DNA of 62,000 bases from contig CAJNDS010002537.1 of NCBI GenBank assembly GCA_905221605.1, positions 1-62,000 of the forward strand, read 5' to 3'. Under the pieces are notes generated by a model. That model was not told the DNA's origin. It saw only the letters and a list, made by a program, of their open reading frames with translations, and did no database searches. The stretch is from Symbiodinium natans (Eukaryota > Sar > Dinophyceae > Suessiales > Symbiodiniaceae). This document shows, piece after piece, positions 1 through 9,916 of this stretch. The translations under genes were made by a program, and so were the position numbers. Every line of letters begins with the position of its first letter. The stretch's first letter is position 1.

Positions 1-1010
1 CAACAGAGATCCAAACAGTGAAAGACCATACTTGAAGAATGTCCTTAGGACCAGGAAATCACGACCACCTGGCCGGTGGTCTTGCTATGCCTGGCGCCGT
101 CTGTGTTTTTGCAGCATGTACGCCGCTTCTTTGCTTGCTGTCCGTGCACTACATTTGTACCACATTCCTGCGTGCACTGCATTTTTACTCGAACGTACCA
201 GTTCAGTGGGCGTGCAAAAATGGGCCGCTGGCTGTTTTCTGCCACTTGCCCCGCCCCACTTGCTGTGGTCCTTTTTCGTTGAAAGCAATGTTGCCCCACT
301 TGCCCCACTTGCCCCTGTGGAAGCGCTAAGCGCTTTCTGCCACTTGCGCTTCCACTTGCTCCCCTTGCTCCTGCAGATCGGGCAGGTGGCAGCCTGGTTT
401 GAGTCAGACTTGTGGTTGGCCCCTCCTTGCCGGTAAAGCCACGGCAGCGAGAAGTCTGCCTCAAGTCACAGACCGGTTTGAGGCAGACTTGTGGTGGGTC
501 AGAGCCTGCCCCCCTTGCTGCTAAAGACTGTTAAAGGCATGAGGCAAGCGAGGCAAGCGGGGCAAGTGGGGCAAATCGGGCAAGTGAGGCACGTGGGGCA
601 AGATGAATTAGCTCTTCCGGGCCACCAAGTTGGGCAAGTGGGGCAATGTCAATTAGTGGTGGCCGTGGGCGCACGACACCAGGAGAGCACAAAGAGGACC
701 AAGACGACAACAAGCAGGGGAGACCACCGACAGACCAGCACGGCACCAGGACAGCACCCAGAAGATCACAAGACCACCAGGAGAAGAGACCACCACAAGC
801 GACCACAGGAGACGACCACGATACAGGAACACCAAGAGATCATCAGGAGACCACCAGGGAACCATCCAGAGAACACCCGGAGATCATCACAAGACCACCC
901 CCGACGAGCGCTGCAACCAGGGCGACAACCTACCAGGAGACCCCAGACCACCAGACCACCAAGAGACCAGCAGGAGAGCAAGGAGACCAGCGATGACCAG
1001 CGGACCACCA
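1..1010. repeat. Low-complexity tandem-like region
   Basis: No convincing gene. From about 240 to 660 the sequence is dominated by degenerate copies of CTTGCCCCA or its complement GGGGCAAGTG, on both sides of a unique spacer. From about 655 to 1010 it becomes a purine/AC-rich run of degenerate GACCACCAG units. The open frames across it are compositional and overlap in several frames. It could be a decayed minisatellite; no function is inferred. Confidence 0.6.
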
Positions 1011-1402
1011 GATGAACTCACTGAGAACCACTCCCCGAACGCTTTCTGCAACTATTGGTGGGACTCAGGACAATTCGGGAGCACCACGGCATCGCTTTCC
1101 CACAGGTAGTGGTGAGTCCAGGACCATGCGATTCAAGGGTTCCGAGTGCCAAAGTAGTGGTCCATGTAGTGTTGTTTACAATGAATCCTGGTCCCGGGGC
1201 GCGCGTCACACGAATCCTCCACAAGGACTACGACGCAGCCGCAATGCAGGGAGAAGCCGCGAGCATCCTGTGCGGATAATGGGGCGCGGGACCAGATTTG
1301 CAGCCTTTAGCTTAATTCATATGAATGAAACCACGATGATGCTGGACGAGTTTGCAGTAATCTTTTGCTTATTCGGCCGGGGAAAGGTTGCAAAGCATGT
1401 CC
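1011..1402. other. No gene seen
   Basis: Unique-looking sequence downstream (3' side) of the minus-strand TPR gene. It may hold that gene's 3' untranslated region. No repeat, RNA gene or protein family was recognised. Confidence 0.4.
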
Positions 1403-3084
1403 TTAAGCCATTGGAGTTGGGCGTTCAAGTTTGCACGCGACATGCTCTGGGTACTCTGAAATCTCTACGGGATTATCCCGTATTGTTTCCGAGTAGCAGC
1501 TTGCCACGAGACTCTGTAGTGCACGAACCATGTGCGCTTCAGCATCAGCTATTTGACCTTGGACTACCAGGCCCATCCCCAAATTGAAAGTCATTGTAGC
1601 AATTTCCATTCGTCGCTCGAGGGAGGAAGCGGCAAGGATCTCTTCGTGATGCAATGCTTCCCGCAAAAAAGCCAAGGCATCATCCACTCGTTCTGCAACC
1701 GATTGTTTGAGGATGCACACTCCAAGATTGGTGCATGTTGTTCCCAGATCAATAGATTTACTCTCCAACCGCAAGTCGCGGCACTTACGTATGACAGCCT
1801 CTGCCTCCTTGAGCTGTCCATCATCAATTAAGCAACTCCCAAGATTGTGCAAAGCGACTTCCTGCAGATCCGCCCGCCCGACAACAGATTCCGACTCCAA
1901 CAGGAGCTGCAGGCTTGCAATCGCTTCCTTCCTCCTGAAGGTCTGTGCAAGAAGATTTGCTCTGGCGATGACAGTGCCAGGACCACAGCAGCCGCAATCT
2001 CGCGCTATGTCAAGCATTCTTTCCGCTTGCAAAAAGCAACGCCGTTGCATGTAAATTGATGCCAACAATTCACAGCCCAGTCCTGCCTGCTCGCTACCTT
2101 CCTCGGCTTTGATATGATGAAGATATCTCTCAGCAAGAGTTTCTGCTTCAGAGTACTTCCCGGCTTGAAAAGCAGACGTAGCTTCGAACGCGAGCTGCAA
2201 CAGTGCCTGTTCGGGGGACAAGTGCCTCAACTCGAACAGTGTCTCTTGGAGCCTCTGAACACAATGGGTGGATCCTGAATCCATACTCAGACTTAACTCC
2301 GTGATGACTCGTGGCAGCAACTTCCAGAGCTGGTTCAGTAACTTTGTATCGTCTTGGCATGCCTTGAAGATGTCGGCGGAATCAGCAAGCACCCTACCGG
2401 CATCATGCCAGCGGTCGACGTTGGCGTACAACGTGCCAAGATAGAGCCAACTCTGGCCCACACACACGTGGGCTTTGCCATGCAGATGGATTCGTCTGCG
2501 CAAAGCTTCCAAGTACTACCTTTCAGCTTGATCAACGTCCGCTTTTCTGGCTGGACTGACTTCCATGGCCAGAGCTCGCCTCTCGTGCACCTGCCCCAGG
2601 TTGTTCAAGCATGTCGAAACGAATGTGTGAGGGTTCCCCAGACTCAAAGTCCAAGTAGCCAAAAGGTTCTCTCGAAGGGCGAGCGCAGCTGAGAAGTCAC
2701 CATTGTGCAACATGGCCTCGGACATCTGCAAAATAGGCTGAATGTCCTGGCTGTCCTGGCTGTTCCAGAGAGAGCTACTGCATGTCTCCTCCGCCTGCCT
2801 GCCAAGAGGATCTAAGTTAGCCGTGCGAATGGCCAACGTTCCAGAATCATCCCCAACAATTCGCACTTGCCATCGTTCTTTGTCCTCTGGGTTGGTCCAT
2901 ATTACATTATGTTCGTATATAGGGTCCCTGTAAAACACATCTTCTTGCATACTTAAGCAGCCCAGAGGCCAACCCGGTCCTTGACATAGCGCAGACATTG
3001 AGCAACTTGACCATTCAAGGCTGGCCTCGATGCCAGGTCTCGCAGTCGGACGAAGGAGTCAGGTCTGAGGCTGAAGCTTGCCAT
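1403..3084 (-). CDS. TPR-repeat protein (kinesin-light-chain-like), one in-frame TAG
   Basis: Two exons. Exon 1 is 3084-2980 (start MASFSLRP), exon 2 is 2884-1403, separated by a 95-nt intron with GA donor and AG acceptor. Splicing restores a short N-terminal module (ending RWQVRI...LAIRTANLDPL) that is otherwise split over two frames. The rest is a run of about 40-residue helical repeats with TPR signatures (AEAVIRKCRDL, CTNLGVCIL, AFLREALHHEE), typical of protein-interaction scaffolds. An in-frame TAG lies at 2518-2516, inside a canonical TPR helix: the residues before it read VDQAER and those after it YLEALRRR, where TPRs normally have a tyrosine. The frame is otherwise open on both sides. 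It may be a recent nonsense allele, a sequence error or readthrough. No partner can be named. Confidence 0.75.
2885..2979 (-). mobile_element. Short intron with target duplication, GA-AG (95 nt)
   Basis: Sense strand reads AAG|GACCGGGTT...CCCAGAG|GACAAA. A GAC direct repeat sits at both junctions and partial inverted ends are visible (CCTCTGGG near the start, CCCAGAGG at the end). Removal joins VK to DKERWQV in frame. Interpreted as an introner-like insertion. Confidence 0.65.
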
Positions 3085-3883
3085 CACCACGGCTGCATAG
3101 TAGAGTACACTGTAGCGATGAATAGCGATAATGATAACAACCATAACCGTCAGCATCATGATGATAATACTGGTTCTATGTTAGAGTATACTAAAGCTTA
3201 TGATGGCACATTAGGTTAGAGTAAATTATGGTATACTGTAATATAAGCAAAATCACCTCCACCACCTCGCAGGTTTGAGCTCGAGGCGGCTCGCCAAAGT
3301 TTGTTTTGTCAGATTGGGTAGTCGTGTGTCGCTTACAGGAGGATCGACCCAGCTTAAGTTCAAGCCTGTACATTAGGTACACGCTTGCTCTCCTCGAGTT
3401 GCCTCGAGGCTTTGCCTTTTGTTAACCGGCCTGAACCGCTGCAGTTCAGCCAACCTTTCTTCATCTTGGACTGTCTGCGCGCGATAGACGTCGGGCTTAA
3501 GGTGGCATGTGAGGTATCACACCAGCAATGGCAACACAGGAGCTTCAAAAGGAACAATGGCTACATGAGAACCTCAAAGTATGACTCCTAAGTCACATGC
3601 GATGTCATTCGCATGTAGACATTCGTATCCAGAGTCTGAACTGATCGACGTTGGCCACGGACCGTGCCGCCCTGGAGCTTCTTTTACAAACTCGCAAAGT
3701 GCCTGCTCAACTTCTTTGGCGTTGGTGTCGAAAAATCATTGAAGGCTTGGCCAAGTCGATGGACCTGCCAGCTCAGTGATCCAGGCCTGAAACGTGCAGA
3801 TACGAGGCATCTGGGCAGTCTTCTCGCTGCACGTGCCCCTGCTTGGCTCTGGCTCTTTGGCTGGCTTAGTCACGCACTTGACG
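3085..3883. other. Intergenic, nothing recognised
   Basis: AT-richer tract at 3110-3245 with repeated short blocks related to GAGTATACT, then unique sequence. Minus-strand frame 3960-3736 is weakly protein-like and could be a further exon of the ubiquitin-like gene at 3884-4474, but no family supports it. Confidence 0.35.
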
Positions 3884-4474
3884 CTAGTCCTCCTCGAGCA
3901 AGTGTCCATATTCTTCTTGGATGCGCTCCAGCAAAAGCTGTCCGGTCCTGGAACATTCATCCTGCGTTCCTTCGATCAACTTGAAAAGGCCACGGCATAA
4001 AATAGAAACTCGTTCACCTGCACCTTTGGCACTGCGTGTTCCTGGCTCTCCTGCTCTTCGTGTCACTAGCTTGTAGATGCTGCGCACAGCATCGCCAAAT
4101 TCCGCAGTGCTGCCGACCGTCTCATCAGGTGAGTCTTCGACAAAGCACGCAGAGAAAGCAATCAATGCACCCTTCAGATCACGCAGTTCCTGCGAGTCGT
4201 CCTGCTCACAGAGCAAATTCAGCTGGTCTTGCCAGTCCTGGGTCTCCAGCTGAATAAGATATGACTGCCCGAAATCGATGCTTTGAGCTGCGAGAAGCTG
4301 CGAACCAGACTCCGTCAAAATGTTAACTGAGCTTGTCTCCAACACATCCACCTCTCTCTCATGGCGGAGCTTTAGAAATATGCGCTCTTGAAGTTGACTT
4401 ATGGTACTTCCCGGCGGCATCGTTCCAACATCCAGAACCTCTCCACTCATGCGCATGCGGACCTGCGGCTTCAT
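3884..4474 (-). CDS. Ubiquitin-like N-terminal domain protein, hypothetical
   Basis: Intact frame of 196 codons beginning MKPQVRMRMSGEV. Residues about 1-75 look like a ubiquitin-like beta-grasp: alternating hydrophobics, then a PPGSTISQLQERI helix and a QLLAAQSIDFGQ loop. The same kind of lead-in is seen before the ankyrin gene at 46669-47850. The C-terminal 100 residues are helical and acidic, rich in Glu and Leu (LLLERIQEEYGHLLEED). No catalytic motif is visible. It lies in the same direction as the TPR gene and the ankyrin pseudogene. The stop may be genuine, or the gene may continue in an exon near 3960-3736. The function is unknown. Confidence 0.6.
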   Translation of the reverse strand: MKPQVRMRMSGEVLDVGTMPPGSTISQLQERIFLKLRHEREVDVLETSSVNILTESGSQLLAAQSIDFGQSYLIQLETQDWQDQLNLLCEQDDSQELRDLKGALIAFSACFVEDSPDETVGSTAEFGDAVRSIYKLVTRRAGEPGTRSAKGAGERVSILCRGLFKLIEGTQDECSRTGQLLLERIQEEYGHLLEED

Positions 4475-4747
4475 GGCGCTCGACCTTTGGGGTCTGTGGT
4501 GTAGCGAAGCCTTCGAAGCTCATGCCTTTCCGCCTTCAGCATCTACAGTGGCGAAGAGTCTAGAAGTAGACTGCTAGCTAGGTCATGAAGCTTTGGGTTT
4601 AGGGCTTGTTGACTCGCATTCGTCGTTCGGGCTGTTCTCGGGGTTTCCATAGGAGTGCTTGAATCTTGGGATCCAATTGGCGCTGAAACAATTCGGGGCA
4701 GGTTCCTGCTGGAATAAAATCCAGGGTTTTGGGTTTAGGGTTTCAGG

Positions 4748-4858
4748 TTGGGATGTTTGTTCCCCCTCATACTAAGAGCCCTTAATCGGGATTGTAATAC
4801 TTCATATTATAGATAATCCTGTTTAAGGACTGTCAGTGTAAGGGGGAACATCTCAAGA
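4748..4858. mobile_element. Inverted-repeat element, GATGTTCCCCC family
   Basis: Termini are inverted copies (GGGATGTTTGTTCCCCCTCA at the left; GTGTAAGGGGGAACATCTC at the right), flanked by direct repeats TTCAGG at 4742-4747 and 4859-4864. It is related to the elements at 6912-7014 and 23386-23625. Too short to code, so it would be non-autonomous. It lies outside any recognised gene. Confidence 0.75.
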
Positions 4859-5796
4859 TTCAGGTTCCATGTGCCTATGTGGACACAGATTTGCCTTGAG
4901 GCTGCTCGAAGAAGCCCCTTCAAAAGGAGCGGTGGGCTAGGCACATGGACCCTGCGGTCGGGGATGAAGCGCTCAGGTTGTGGGACTCACGATTTGAGAC
5001 TGAAGATGTCGGGTCTCGGGGCTTAGGGTACATGCTGAACAATATAGACCCTAACCTCCAAATCAGAGACCCTGACGCCGCCTCTCGGCTTCAACACGAG
5101 CGGCCCAAATAATATATATATATATACGCATACATATATATATATATTCATATATGTGTATATAGATAAGTCAAAAAGATAATTAATTTCTTCAGAGACT
5201 CTCATGAAAAAATAACAAGAGAAAGAAGACAACAAGATAAAACAACTCTATCTTTTGTTAGTACCCATGCTATAGAAAAAGAAGAGATTGAAATGATAAA
5301 ACTTCCATAGGTATTCATGATTCTCAATATTCATTATCTAGAAAATAAATATCAGAACAATCCTAAAACTCATAGATTCAACGATGTTCATTATTTTTAA
5401 ATATGTGGTTAGAGAAGCGTTTAGACCTTCATGATTTAGAGATAGATAAACTAGAAGGGGCATACGTTCATTGCTTGGAGATAAGTAGTACAAGAAAATT
5501 TAGTTAAGATTCTTCCAAGTGTCGACTTCATGGTTCTTCGAGAATTTCGAAAAAAGAACTGAGATGATATTTTGGGAAATAGTCATTCAATTACGAATTT
5601 CATGACATGAAAATGAACCGATCTCATCATGATGTGGATCTCTTCTGCGTATGCAAATATCTTTCAGCCTACCTCAACAGATTGGGTTTTTTTTCAGACA
5701 TTTTTTGAGGTGATAGGGACCCTTCGACACTTCCGTGTGTCAAGTTTTATTTCACTACGTGCCGGACCGAAGACATCGAATGGATAGCTCATGAAG
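4859..5796. other. AT-rich island with no recognised gene
   Basis: From about 5100 to 5720 the base composition changes sharply to AT-rich, starting with a TA microsatellite (5109-5165). This is unlike the GC-rich surroundings. No reading frame resembles a known nuclear or organelle protein and no RNA gene was recognised. It could be a fragment of foreign or organellar DNA or a decayed AT-rich element. Confidence 0.5.
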
Positions 5797-6573
5797 TCAT
5801 GAAGCTTGATTATTGTAAGGTACTACACGCGTGCCTGCGTTGCTGTTTTGGCTTCCTGCAAGCAGTCGCGCAATAGTCACATCTCCGAAGCTTGATGCCC
5901 ACTGAAGAGCTGTCTTGCAACAAATCGACGATACGCACCTGATCCCAGTGGCACGCATGATGCAGAGCAGCCATGCCGTTTTGGTCAGGCCGGTCTCTCT
6001 CCATCCCCATCTCCAGCAACAAGCACGTAATGTCCTCATGCCCTCGAGCAGCTGCCCACAGAAGCACTTCCTGTAGGCGGGGCGTGCAGGTGACTTCGGC
6101 GTCCTTGGCTGTGACCTCGGCCCTTTTTTTTTCCTCAGTAGCAACCGCACAATTTCAACTCCCGGTCCAAGGCCAGGTGAACTGCCGCCTGGCGTGATTC
6201 ACCAGCCGTCAGCCGCAGCATCCAACAGCAAGCGAACCAGTTCCAAAAGGCTGTCCTGCGTTGCGAGGTGGAGAGCAGTGCGGCCACCATTGTCGGCCAA
6301 ACCAGTGTCGGACCTGGCCTCAAGAAGCAAGTGTGCGATTCGAACCTGCCCGGCCCAGAAAGCTTCGTGAAGAGCAGTCGCGCCGTCCCGAGATGCACAG
6401 TTCGGATCCTGAGCTTTCGCCAACATAGTCTCTACTTCCGGCAACTTGCCAATCCGTACAGAGGCGTTGAAGCTCGACACTCTCAACGGCGATGTGCTGC
6501 ACAAGGGCAGCAGCACCAGCTGCAAATCAACGGCCGATTCCAAGGCAGCCTGAGTTCTCAAGTGAAAGGCCAA
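5797..6573 (-). pseudogene. Ankyrin-repeat gene, frameshifted
   Basis: Clear ankyrin consensus pieces occur in consecutive but different frames: TALHEAFWAGQVRIAHLLLE and GGRTALHLATQDSLLELV (6573-6199 frame), then AAVHLALDRE, then VEIVRLLLRK, then LLWAAARGHEDITCLLLE with ALHHACHWDQVRIVDLL, then ALQWASSFGDVTIARLLAGS. At least four frame changes are needed in about 600 bp, with no plausible introns at the junctions. One lies at an A9 homopolymer (about 6124-6132). The N-terminal lead (VDLQLVLLPLCSTS) is the same as that of the intact ankyrin gene at 46669-47850. Most likely a decayed paralogue; sequence error could explain one or two shifts but not easily all. Confidence 0.75.
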
Positions 6574-6911
6574 CCAAACAAATCATGCGTGAACCCTTGC
6601 ATTCTCACCGCGCTACCACAATTCAGGGCTTGCGGGTAGGTGCAATCTCAAACCCAAGCTCTCGAAACCCAACACTCAACGTTGAATGGCCCTCCACCCC
6701 GCTCCCTCCCCGAAGCCTTCCACACCAAATTCTCAAACAAGCACAAGAATCCTTGGCATATGCAGGAGGGTTTGTATTTCTTGTATCCCAAAAAGGACAC
6801 CCAATATATACACTCACCAATATGACAAAGGAACCTTGTATACACTTACCAACCACTGCAAGAAAAGCCCTGCTTCATATGGGAACCTTAAACAACGAAC
6901 CGGGCACGATG
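6574..6911. other. No gene seen
   Basis: Upstream of the ankyrin pseudogene. Short frames on both strands overlap and none matches a family. Confidence 0.35.
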
Positions 6912-7014
6912 CTTTGGGATGTTCCGCCTTATACCTACAGTCCTTGATATGGACTATAGTAACGCCTATGAAATCCCTATTCAGGACTGTTAGTATAAGG
7001 GTGAACATCCCAAG
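6912..7014. mobile_element. Inverted-repeat element, GATGTTCCCCC family
   Basis: Structure is CGATG + CTTTGGGATGTTCCGCC ... GGGTGAACATCCCAAG + CGATG, with target duplication at 6907-6911 and 7015-7019. The ends are CT and AG on both strands because of the inverted termini, which is the same end rule as the intron-forming elements in this window. Non-coding. Confidence 0.8.
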
Positions 7015-7033
7015 CGATGCTAGTAATTAGACC

Positions 7034-7116
7034 GTAATGTGACCCTACACCCTACACCCTACACCTTAAACCCTAAACCTCAAACCCTAAACCCTAAACC
7101 CTGAACCAGTAATGTG
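7034..7116. repeat. Telomere-repeat insertion flanked by 8-bp direct repeats
   Basis: A 67-nt block of CCCTAAA-type units with variants (CCCTACA, CCTCAAA) lies between two copies of GTAATGTG at 7034-7041 and 7109-7116. Confidence 0.8.
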
Positions 7117-7194
7117 TGCGCAAAGCCGAGCTGCCGTCTCGTCCAGTGGCGAGCCCTCGAGCAGGAACCTCTGCCTGAAACGAGGCTCTTCTTC

Positions 7195-7349
7195 ATGGGT
7201 TCCCCTACTACCCCCCTCTATACTACCCCCCCCTAGGTTCCCCCCATAATTAAGGCTATTTAGGGATAGTTAGGCCTTAGTTAAGGCTATTGAAGGGGGA
7301 ACCAAGGGGGGGGGGGTAGCATAGAGCGGGGTAGAAGGGGAATCCATAG
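7195..7349. mobile_element. Inverted-repeat element (TTCCCCTACTACCCC termini)
   Basis: Left end ATGGGTTCCCCTACTACCCC, right end GGGGTAGAAGGGGAATCCAT, with 7-bp direct repeats CTTCTTC at 7188-7194 and 7350-7356. The interior is itself partly inverted (GGTTCCCCCC near 7235, GGGGGAACC near 7295). Non-coding MITE-like element. Confidence 0.75.
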
Positions 7350-7356
7350 CTTCTTC

Positions 7357-8383
7357 AACTCGCTCGCCTGATGGTGGTAGGGCTTAGGGTTGAGTCGCTC
7401 ACTCTCGCACAAGGCAGGGGCTCGTCGGTCTGTTTAGGGTTTTGGGGGTTTGGGGGTTCGGGGGTTTGGGGCTTGAAAGGGCCTGGACAGACGGGGGGGG
7501 GGGGGGGGCTTGGAAGGTTTGCAGGCGCCCGATGTGAAGCTACAGCTCTCGCCCTGGGAAAAACGCACACGCGCGGCGCTCAACAAAACATGGTGGGTTC
7601 TCAACATTATGGTATTTTTGGGGGTGCCCTAAAATATTGGGCTTCCGCCTTCTAATCGTAACCTCCAACAGGGACCCGAATTTAGAATCCCCCACATCAC
7701 CCAAAAAGGGGCCCGAATTGAGAGAATCCCCCCCCCACATCACCTCGCCGATCAACCTTAATTTCACCAAGGTCTGGTTCTAGTGGGCCCTGAACTTTGG
7801 GTCCCTGGCGAATAGAGCCCTTATGTACACTACACAGAATGAGGGCCTATGGTTCCAACCTTAGACTGGTTTAGTTCAATTCAGCAAGATACAACACCTT
7901 AACAGGTTCTGTAAGGCGACTGCTACTCCCTGTCCCCCTGTCCTTCCATCCTCTCCTCCCCACTTCTCCCTCCACTCCTCCCCTTCCCTCTGATCCCCTC
8001 CTCCTGCTGATGCCTGAGTGCTTGCTACTGCGCTTCATCCGCTCAAGACACTGTAAAACACAAACTCTCTACTGCCATCGATCGCCCAGTCGCACTGTGC
8101 ACCTCCTCCACAGACATCGCAGCCAGCTCCTCCCCAGAAGCCGCCCCGAACACGCGCAGCATTGCGGGCGCTGGCCATGACAAGCTTGCTCAATCCCAGA
8201 GTAGAGAGCTCCTACGTTTAAGGTTTTTTAACGTTAAAAACCCTAAACCCTAGGTTTTTTAACGTTAAAAACCCTAAATGCTCCTAGATTCCTAGCTCCT
8301 ACCCTGTAGTAAAACTTGTATATGCGCTCGCAAAGGAGGCCAATCTCGGTCGACGTGATGTGGTCTGGCGGAGGTGCCCGGGA
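7357..8383. other. Non-coding, G-runs and short repeats
   Basis: Contains TTTGGGG-type variant repeats (7435-7475), a G run (7491-7508) and repeated short GAATCCCCC / GGGGCCCGAAT blocks (7675-7790). No gene recognised. Confidence 0.4.
8224..8271. repeat. Two perfect 16-bp palindromes
   Basis: TTTTTAACGTTAAAAA occurs at 8225-8240 and again at 8256-8271, joined by a CCCTAAACCCTAGG spacer. Each copy can fold into a hairpin and the pair can also cross-pair. No role is inferred. Confidence 0.85.
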
Positions 8384-8446
8384 GCTGAAGCAGAAGGGTT
8401 TAGGGTTTAGGGTTTAGGCTTCAGGGTACAGTTTCGGGCTGAAGCA
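8384..8446. repeat. Telomere-repeat insertion flanked by 9-bp direct repeats
   Basis: GGGTTTAGGGTTTAGG units and a degenerate tail (8393-8437) lie between two copies of GCTGAAGCA at 8384-8392 and 8438-8446. Confidence 0.8.
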
Positions 8447-9916
8447 CGACCGGTGACATTGCCACTCGGCAAGCTGATTCGTCTTTGGAATTGTTCAGCT
8501 GGGGATTTTTGTTGATGAGCAGTGGTCTTAACAGTCTTAACAAGCTGTGGCATACTCATCTTGCTGATGGTAATGACCACAAGAACACGAAGCTTGAAAT
8601 CAACAGGAATCAGAATCGCCGACGCCAGCAAAATGAAATGGTCACGGCAACAACAACAAGCTTCCGGATGTTCCCTTCCAGCGCCGCTTGCTTTCCACCT
8701 TCTTCGTGCGAAACCCCAGTTCAAAAAAGGGTGGATCAGCAGCACTCGTAAGTGGAAGTCCTAGGCCCAGAACCCCTTAACAGACAGCGACCAGAAGCAA
8801 GATGACCAACCCTCCCCTTCAAGTTTCTGAGGGTGCTTTGATTATGGTTGATACGGCCCGAATGTGTTCAGGATTTGAAAAATCATGCCAAATAACTAGC
8901 CAGCTCATCAAGTGGAATACTGCGGCACTTGCGTTCATGCCTCGGCCGTATCCCGGCTGCTACCAGATCCTCTTTGACAACATCTGCAAAGATTCAAAGC
9001 AACAAGCTCATTTTGCCCCAGCCCGCATGGTGGGAGGTTCTCGTGGATTCCGAAGGTGAAACAACATGGTGCGCCAGACGGGGTGGAGGCGGCCAAAGAA
9101 TGACGAGTGAGGCTTGTGCCTCTTTTTTGGGGGGATTCCTCGCCTTCCTGTTGACAGAGTCCCTGTGACAAGGACTGCCAAAGGCGCCTGATAAAATCCG
9201 CCCCGTGAGTGACAGGAACCTACGAGTAGGATGGGCAGCGGTAGCCTTCCGACTTCGTTCGTTGGATAGCTTAGGGTTTAGGGTTTCGGGTTTAGGGTTT
9301 AGGGTTTAGGTGACGGATCGTGGTCTGAACACTCTGGAAAGGGGAAAGCTGGGGACTGCTGGGGGTGAAGGGCCTCCACTACGGAGGGATTCTAAAGGCT
9401 AAACCCTAAACCCTAAACCCTAAACCCTAAACCCTAAACCCTAAACCCTAAACCCATTTGAGTTTGCATACCATGTGGAAGCCGATGGAGTGAGAGCTAC
9501 ATGCATTGCATGTCAATGGAAACCGGGATCTTCGGCCGTTGAAGGGCCCGGGCATGGCCCTGGCCTCCCAAAAAGCCGCTCAACACACATGTTGTGACGA
9601 GTCGAGCGACGGAACACGGAGGCGGGAGAGGTGATGATGAGGGTTGAGGGTTTATAGGGTTTAGGGTTATTACGGTTATTGATGGTTGTTGGGGTTATTC
9701 GGGTTGAGGGTTGAGGGCTAGGATGGGCTTTATCTCTGAACTGCCTCAGAGCATCCTCTAGAGTGAAACAGCGGAAAGGCGGGTAGCAGCACACCTCAGC
9801 ACACCTGCTTGCGCGCTGTGGAAAACACCCTCAATGCCGCTCTCAGAGAAATCTATAGAATACTCAGCTTAGTTTGCATGATAGGGGAGACCGATCTCCC
9901 ATATCATCTGGCCAGC
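8447..9916. other. Weakly protein-like region and telomere-repeat blocks
   Basis: A minus-strand frame (8745-8407) has a hydrophobic stretch resembling a membrane segment, and 9060-8890 on the same strand has a plausible helical frame (DVVKEDLVAAGIRPRHERK). Neither belongs to a family I recognise and no joined model could be built. TTTAGGG units at 9270-9312 and CCCTAAA units at 9398-9453 face each other, so the strand could form a hairpin of ~90 nt loop. A degenerate TTAGGG/TTGAGGG block is at 9640-9715. Confidence 0.3.
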
